Shown piece after piece: positions 6,423 through 11,087 of a stretch of 11,087 nucleotides of DNA. Source of the stretch: Leucogyrophana mollusca (taxonomy: Eukaryota; Basidiomycota; Agaricomycetes; Boletales); the NCBI GenBank assembly GCA_021014945.1, contig MU266818.1, positions 1,515 through 12,601 on the forward strand, in the 5' to 3' direction. The stretch's first letter is position 1; every line of letters begins with the position of its first letter. Made by a program: the position numbers and the translations under genes. The notes below the pieces were generated by a model, which was not told where the DNA came from, ran no database searches, and was given only the letters and a program-made list of their open reading frames with translations.

Positions 6423-9152
6423 CTAATCCCGCTGGTCACCGCTTTCTTCCCCCTTGTCCGAATCCTCTGCAATATTCTCGTCTTTCTCGCCTTCTCCTTC
6501 TTTGTCTGACAGCGGTATGTCGAAGGTGTCGTCGACATACTCTTCATCACGCACAGGGACATTCCGCGAAGTTTGATTGATGCCGCTGACATCTTGCAGG
6601 ATCCGGTCCCACTTCGTGTCATCAGTAAATTTGGTGAACTGCTGAGCGGATAGTCCCCAGACGTTGTCGAAGTCGATGCCAGGCTTGCATTTACCCTTTA
6701 CATCGGGGTCTTTGTCATCCTTCTCGCTGTTTCCGGTCTTGTAAAGGGTGAGTGCACGCTGTAACTGTAGTTATGTGTGATGAAGTTAGAAATGTACGCA
6801 TGAACAAAGGCGCACTCACAGCGGCAGCACTCATAGCAAGTGCACCTGACGGGCGACCGAACACTTGAAAAGCGTCACCCACACGCTTGACGTGCCACGC
6901 AAATATGTTCAGCAGAAGTGGAGATTGCCAGGACTTTGTAAGTTTCTGTTGTTGTCCATCAGCATGAAAAGCATCGAGAAAGACAGGGGCTGTTGACTAA
7001 CCACAGAATCTGCGTAAAGGAATGGCACAACCTTCTTTCCAGTGATGACTTGAGGCAACTGGCTTCGCACATATTCTGCACGAGTTTTGGCATCATTGCG
7101 GTACTTTGGGTCCTTGAAGAATTTCTCGAGGCGGGTTATTGTGTTCTTGCCAAACTGACTTCACCAGTCATTAAGATGATCGGTGGCCTCCGAGTCAAAT
7201 GCATGCATTGTCAAAGGTAAGTGAAAGAGTCAAATAATCGCCAAGCCACATACCAGCTTTTTGATCGCGGGATAATCAGATATATCCAACAGCAAATGGG
7301 GGAAAAAAAGATCCCATAGCTCTTGAAGTCGTTCAGCCAAATCAGGATGTTCATTCGTGCCAAAGGGGTCGTCCACAGTGCCAGCCCAGTCCAGCAAAGT
7401 GCGAATGAGACCATCCCATGTCTTGTGATCGGCGTCCTCCGTAAAAGGCAAGTCCGATGCATTGAGGTTCTTGAGCGGCTTACTACCGACGCTGCTGCCA
7501 CGCTTCTGTTGGTGGGGGTGGGCAATCTCTGCAACGAACTCGTGAGGCTTACCTAATATTCCCACCACCAAAACACCACGCACAAAACGACACAATCATG
7601 TGGACAGGGGACAGCTGAATGCATGTATTGTAAATTTGTAAATTTATGCCACGAATAGCGACAGATGTAAGAGATTATTAGTGCCTTAGAGTGTCCGTGA
7701 GTAGTACACAGTGATGTGAGGGGTGTATATATGCAGATTAATGTATCATATTAACATGAAGATCTACCACCCCAGCTGTTGGCGTGCTTGGAGTTGTTAG
7801 CGAGAAGACCATCATCTTCCTTGAAGGTAGAGAGAAAATGGATCATGGATGCCTGAAATGATCTCGAATATTCTTTATTGTTCTTGGGGACCGGAGGGCC
7901 GAAACGACAATGGACGTCCAGCTGATCCTCGAGTTGAGTCTTGTATCGCCCTTCGAATGCGCCGCAATCAGTAGCTCTGATAAGGATGATGGCGTCAATC
8001 CTCGCCGCTGCGTTCCCATCTTGCCTGGGTGTGGGTTGTTCTGTAACCTGGTTTTGCTTTTTTTTGGCAGTGCTCTTCGATTTGCGAGCCGCTTCTATGA
8101 TATCAACACTCTCGTCTTCGTCAAATATACCACCATCTAGGGCATCTTCACTTGACACTGAAGTCAGCCGAGACATAGAAGTCCTGGACGAAGAACAAGA
8201 GTGATCAACAGCAGTAGGAATCAGACCAGGTTCGTCTTTGTTGTTCAAAACTGGCCTCTTGGACGTTGAACCTTTTGCCATAGCACCGAGCTTCTTGCGC
8301 CAGTCAGTGTCAAGGTTACTGGCATGTGCGCTTTTCGATCGTTTGGTATGCCCTCTATTCATGGTGAGTGGAAGTCTGACCCCACACACCAGCTGCTAAC
8401 TGACACGTTTTCGGCCCCCTCGTCATTACTAACTTCTGCAGGCTTACGCTTTCTGCTTTGTGCACCAGACATAGGTGGGACCACCCTTACAGCATTGATA
8501 GCGTCTCTCGTTGAGCGCTCTCTTGGTTTCTACTCGGGATTTGTAAGTCACATCTCCGGACACATCAGATCAAATCATGTTGACCTTTGGCTTCTTTGTT
8601 GTCGCTGTCCCTTTCTTTTTCAGTGCCTTCTCTGCCTCGGGGGACATTTCATTCTCTCCGCTCAAATCATCACTCAGGTAGCTTTCTTCTCCGCTTATAT
8701 CTGGTTCGAAATCCTCGTCATTGCCATCTGACTCATATGGCTCAGCAGTCCCTTGATGCTCATCAGCGCTTGGTTCTAGTACATAGCTTCAACACAAAGT
8801 ATTGGCATCAATCCGGTGAGGGCTTACCTTTGTCGGCATATTTACGAACTGATGTCTTGGCTTGCGATGGGTTTTTAGGCGTGTTTTTCTTTTTTGAGCT
8901 GGCGGAGAAAGTACTGGAAGGGATGATGCCGTAAAGTGTGTCTTCTTCCCTGAGTGCGTCTTCTGCTGCAGCAATGGCTGTGGCATCCTTTTGAAACTTG
9001 TCTCTGGCCGCTTGAGCAACTGCGGCCTTCCTCGCTGTGGCCGCTGTGTCGTCTGCTTTCTTCTGGGCTGATGATCGACGCTTAGGAGCAGCATCAAGCA
9101 CAACCTTTGCAGGATTTTTATTGGCGGTTGAGCGAGAGGGACGTTCTGACAT
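6423..9152 (-). pseudogene. Basidiomycete multi-exon family protein, copy B, one nonsense codon
   Basis: Exons in reading order: 9152-8828, 8775-8585, 8529 to about 8400, about 8354-7771, 7552-7254, 7187-7002, 6945-6820, 6764-6423. Introns are 52-66 nt, except one of 218 nt (7553-7770) and an unresolved join between exons 3 and 4. The product is about 730 residues. The start MSERPSRS (9152) is preferred to an in-frame ATG at 9185. Regions: a basic, Ala/Lys-rich coiled-coil-like N-terminus; an acidic stretch; Lys-rich possible nuclear signals (KRSKSA, KSTAKKKQ); then a conserved C-terminal module with LFFPHLLL, DW-x-SQFGK, PFLYAD, WQSPLLL, FAWHV, PSGALAMSAAA and LQRALTLYKTG; and an acidic tail ending in TAG. 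TGA at 7161-7163 sits where copy A has Arg (WRS), so CGA to TGA is likely. It is transcribed away from the Plavaka gene. Function is unknown to me. Confidence 0.7.
7553..7770 (-). other. Unusually long intron in copy B (218 nt)
   Basis: Donor after AACAGCTGGG (7771) and acceptor ...ATATTAG (7553) restore the frame as NSWG-KPHEF. All other introns in this gene and its neighbours are 50-66 nt. The stretch is AT-rich and has no open frame. It may hide a small extra exon or a small insertion; the boundaries are my best guess. Confidence 0.45.
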
Positions 9153-9364
9153 TTGATGTTTTGAAAATCGAGGTGAAAGCCCCAAGGGGGCAGACGTGTT
9201 GTGTTGGTTTTATGTTTGGACTTCGAGAATAAACTTTGTAAGTCCTACTTTATTTGACAAGGTCCGTGCACTGCTGACTCACTTCCTCCTAATCTCTAGT
9301 TTCGATCTTTCCCTCCATCATTTTCGGGCCTGCTCCAATTGATCACTGTATTCACTGTGAATCT
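9153..9364. promoter_or_regulatory. Shared intergenic region between divergent genes
   Basis: Only 212 bp separate the start codon of copy B (minus) from that of the Plavaka transposase (plus), so both promoters must lie here or overlap the genes. No canonical TATA box is obvious on either strand. A 13-bp inverted repeat ATTCACTGTGAAT (9349-9361) lies just before the transposase ATG and might be a binding site. The promoter assignment follows from gene layout only. Confidence 0.4.
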
Positions 9365-10360
9365 ATGCTGAAATCCTTTTTGAACCGTCTGACATGCACA
9401 CATCCGGGCTGCTCGGAGACCTTCATCTCTCAGCGTGGCCGCACAAAACACATTCGAACGTACCACCGCAATGTGAATCTTCCTCCCCCCCAGCCCGCTC
9501 GTGATTGTTATCCCTCAGGTGACGGAGACACTTCTGATCCCACCGACAACGAAAATCGTGATGTATTTCCTGCTGGCATTGACAACGAGGTGGATGCTGG
9601 TTTCAATCAGCCCATGATGGGCAATGATGATCACGAGGCTGGTCAAAATCCAACACGGCGAGGCAAGAAGACTCGTCACCCATACCTTTACGGTACAGTG
9701 TTTTCTGCTGTAATCATCGGCCCATGAAATTGAATTATATCAGGTGCCCCATGCGATCACAACGGTAATCCCATACCTCCCGGGACTCCGCCCCCACCTC
9801 GGTATAACAACAATCCAAACGATTGGGCCCCCTTCACTGGCCAGGGCCAGTTCTTACTGGCGGATTTTCTATTCCGTAAAGTGGAGATGTCAGCTCCGAA
9901 TATCGATTATTTGATGGAGCTATGGGCATTTGAGGTCACGAAGTACGGTGGCTCCAGTCCCTTCTCTTCGCATCGGGACGCCTATCAGACGATAGACTCA
10001 ATACAAGCAGGGGATGTCCCCTGGCAGTGCCTTTCGGTGGACCCCCCGGAAGATCTTCCTTCCGATGCTCCAACCTGGAGATGAAGCCAGTATCAGGTCT
10101 GGTTCCGTGACCCAGACACTGTGATTAAGAACATGTTGGACAACCCCGACTTTGACAGCCAGTTCGACTATGTTCCATATGTGTATACTGACAGCAATGG
10201 TCAATGTCGTTGGTCGGATGTCATGTCAGGCAACTTTGCCTGGCACCAGTGTGTGAGTTACGTTGTTACTGCCTGACATACACAAACTGATAGACATCAA
10301 TTGTTAGGACAAAATCTACGAAGCCGACCCAACTACGGAAGGTGCAACATATGTGGGCAT
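9365..10360 (+). pseudogene. Plavaka-family transposase, N-terminal third, cut by LTR element
   Basis: Plavaka transposases are fungal DDE-type cut-and-paste enzymes related to CACTA/KDZ elements. Exons are 9365-9692, 9744-10252 and 10308-10360; the introns (51 and 55 nt) are clean GT...AG, and the second has a CTGAC branch motif. The N-terminus has a C2H2 finger, C-x4-C-x12-H-x4-H, at about residues 15-36. An acidic linker follows, then family landmarks: GTPPPPR, QFLLADFLFRKVEMSA, PFSSHRDAYQTIDSIQAGDV, VPWQC, VWFRDPDTVI, NPDF, FDYVPY, MSGNFAWHQ and EGATYVGI. TGA at 10082-10084 (codon 223, between W-R and SQYQVWFRDP) breaks the frame. After about 296 codons the minus-strand LTR at 10361 cuts the gene just where the family usually continues with a conserved GSDKT-like segment. 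The catalytic core is absent, so this copy cannot encode active enzyme. Confidence 0.85.
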
Positions 10361-10535
10361 TGTAACATTTTCGTTATACTGTTCACTCAATCCACTAACA
10401 CAACCTCTTGGTAGTATTGATGGTAAGTAAGTGAGTAAGTACAAAGATGTTGTAAATAAGGTTTTTTGTAGCTATTTATAGTAGATAGGAAAGAGTACAT
10501 GAGCTGTCACCCTAAAAGGGTAACAGCCCCTTACA
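10361..10535 (-). repeat. 3' LTR, 175 bp (right copy)
   Basis: On the minus strand it runs TGTAAGGGGC...AATGTTACA, the same length as the left LTR and about 90% identical by eye. Most differences are transitions. TATA-like box TATAAATAGC lies at 10480-10471. Confidence 0.78.
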
Positions 10536-10752
10536 CTACCCCCACTAGAGTCCCTTGGGACTCTGATAATTTTAACGGCGCGCGTCGAGACGCGCGGGTG
10601 GTGGTACAGTAATGTACTAAGCAGAAGTAGTACAGTGGGCAAGTACCGCTGAGGTACTTGCATATTTTATAGTAAGGGGAACTGAAGGTGATGAGGAAAA
10701 GAAAAGAAAATGAAACAGACGCTACCCTGGGGTAGCGTGAGTGATGGAACGC

Positions 10753-11087
10753 TCACAAGGGCGGGGCCTCGTTAGCGGGGATGTTGGGATGACCGGTTGG
10801 GTCATCGGGGACATGGGCGGCGTCAACACTCATGTTGACGGGTACATCTCCCTCTCCGTAGTCGAGAGAGACCGCCCCCTCGCCAGGAGGGGGGGAGTCG
10901 CGGGGACGGCCGATGATGAGCTGCCGCTCGTTGTTGGGGACGACCGTGGCCATGTCGTGGTCCACGTCGGCCAACGGATTGTTGGCGGCGAACCCCCCGG
11001 CGACAAATCCAGATGTCGCGCTGGCCGTGACCAGATTGTGCACGGTGGGGGGGATCAGCCAGCAGGCTCATCTGCTCGTCGTCTAGC
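10753..11087 (-). pseudogene. Retrotransposon internal ORF, C-terminal end, frameshifted
   Basis: On the minus strand the frame HNLVTASATSGFVAGG...FAANNPLADVDHD...IGRPRDSPPPGEG...HPNIPANEAPPL ends in TGA at 10755-10753. It matches residues about 217-236 of the left ORF and then supplies the C-terminus deleted there: a Pro/Asp/Gly-rich, acidic tail with no recognised motif. Upstream, a run of seven C (about 11047-11053), against six in the left copy, puts SLLADPP in another frame from HNLV, so this copy carries a 1-bp homopolymer frameshift. The rest of the protein is outside the window. Confidence 0.6.

Larger units (their letters stand above)
10361..11087 (-). mobile_element. LTR retrotransposon, 3' end (right copy, inverted)
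   Basis: Read on the minus strand this repeats the left element from about position 612 to its 3' edge: ORF end, non-coding hairpins, G-rich tract, 175-bp LTR. It runs off the window at 11087. It is inserted inside the Plavaka gene, between gtgggcat and the lost remainder. It keeps about 118 bp of internal sequence that the left copy has lost, so it is the better template for the element's last ORF. Its target-site duplication cannot be seen because the 5' end is outside the window. Confidence 0.82.

Noticed and set aside
5950..6423. CACTA-type termini for the proposed Plavaka transposon (CACTAC at about 5957, GTAGTG at 6208).
   Set aside because: Five or six bases are too few, no partner end can be seen because the right side is interrupted, and no TIR extension was found.
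7161..7253. Alternative 99-nt intron in copy B using the tcag acceptor, which would remove the TGA.
   Set aside because: Copy A has its intron exactly eight residues before the same Trp, so the 66-nt intron is favoured and the TGA is a real nonsense codon replacing Arg.
7910..8204. Plus-strand ORFs over the copy B gene.
   Set aside because: They are shadows of the well-supported minus-strand exon 8354-7771.

Overview
This window looks like a transposon-rich stretch of a filamentous basidiomycete genome, most likely a mushroom-forming Agaricomycete. The signs are many short spliceosomal introns (50-66 nt, GT...AG, often with a CTGAC/CTAAT-like branch site), a Plavaka-family (CACTA/KDZ-related) transposase gene, small fungal non-autonomous DNA elements, and LTR retrotransposon pieces with very short LTRs. 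I see no bacterial operons, rRNA or tRNA genes, or CRISPR arrays.

Layout. (1) 1-1222: the 3' part of an LTR retrotransposon on the + strand. It has a decayed ORF with an internal TAG and two deletions, a run of hairpins, a polypurine tract and a 175-bp 3' LTR (1048-1222, TGTAA...TTACA). (2) 1223-1763: GC-rich flank with an unrecognised, apparently decayed ORF. (3) 1764-2460: a 697-bp MITE with inverted ends, flanked by TA. (4) 2562-3531: a broken gene of a basidiomycete multi-exon family, called copy A here. (5) 3532-4201: AT-rich, nothing assignable. (6) 4210-5420: a 1211-bp non-autonomous hAT-type element with a perfect 8-bp target duplication and an internal 135-bp tandem duplication. (7) 5429-6422: no gene seen. 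(8) 6423-9152, minus strand: an eight-exon gene (copy B) of the same family as copy A, with one TGA. (9) 9365-10360, plus strand: the first third of a Plavaka transposase with an N-terminal C2H2 zinc finger, two introns and one TGA. It is cut off by (10) 10361-11087: the 3' end of a second copy of the same LTR retrotransposon on the minus strand. The two retroelement ends face each other about 9 kb apart.

How the parts relate. Copy B and the Plavaka gene are divergent, with 212 bp between their start codons, so they could be the two genes of one large DNA transposon. That is inference: no transposon termini were found. Copies A and B share two phase-0 intron positions and several motifs. The comparison identifies the premature stop in B as a mutated Arg codon and supports the gene models. 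Most recognisable coding sequence carries at least one nonsense codon, and each could be a C-to-T change. The window therefore looks like a graveyard of nested mobile elements, not active genes.

All identities rest on reading the sequence and on remembered family features; no searches were run.
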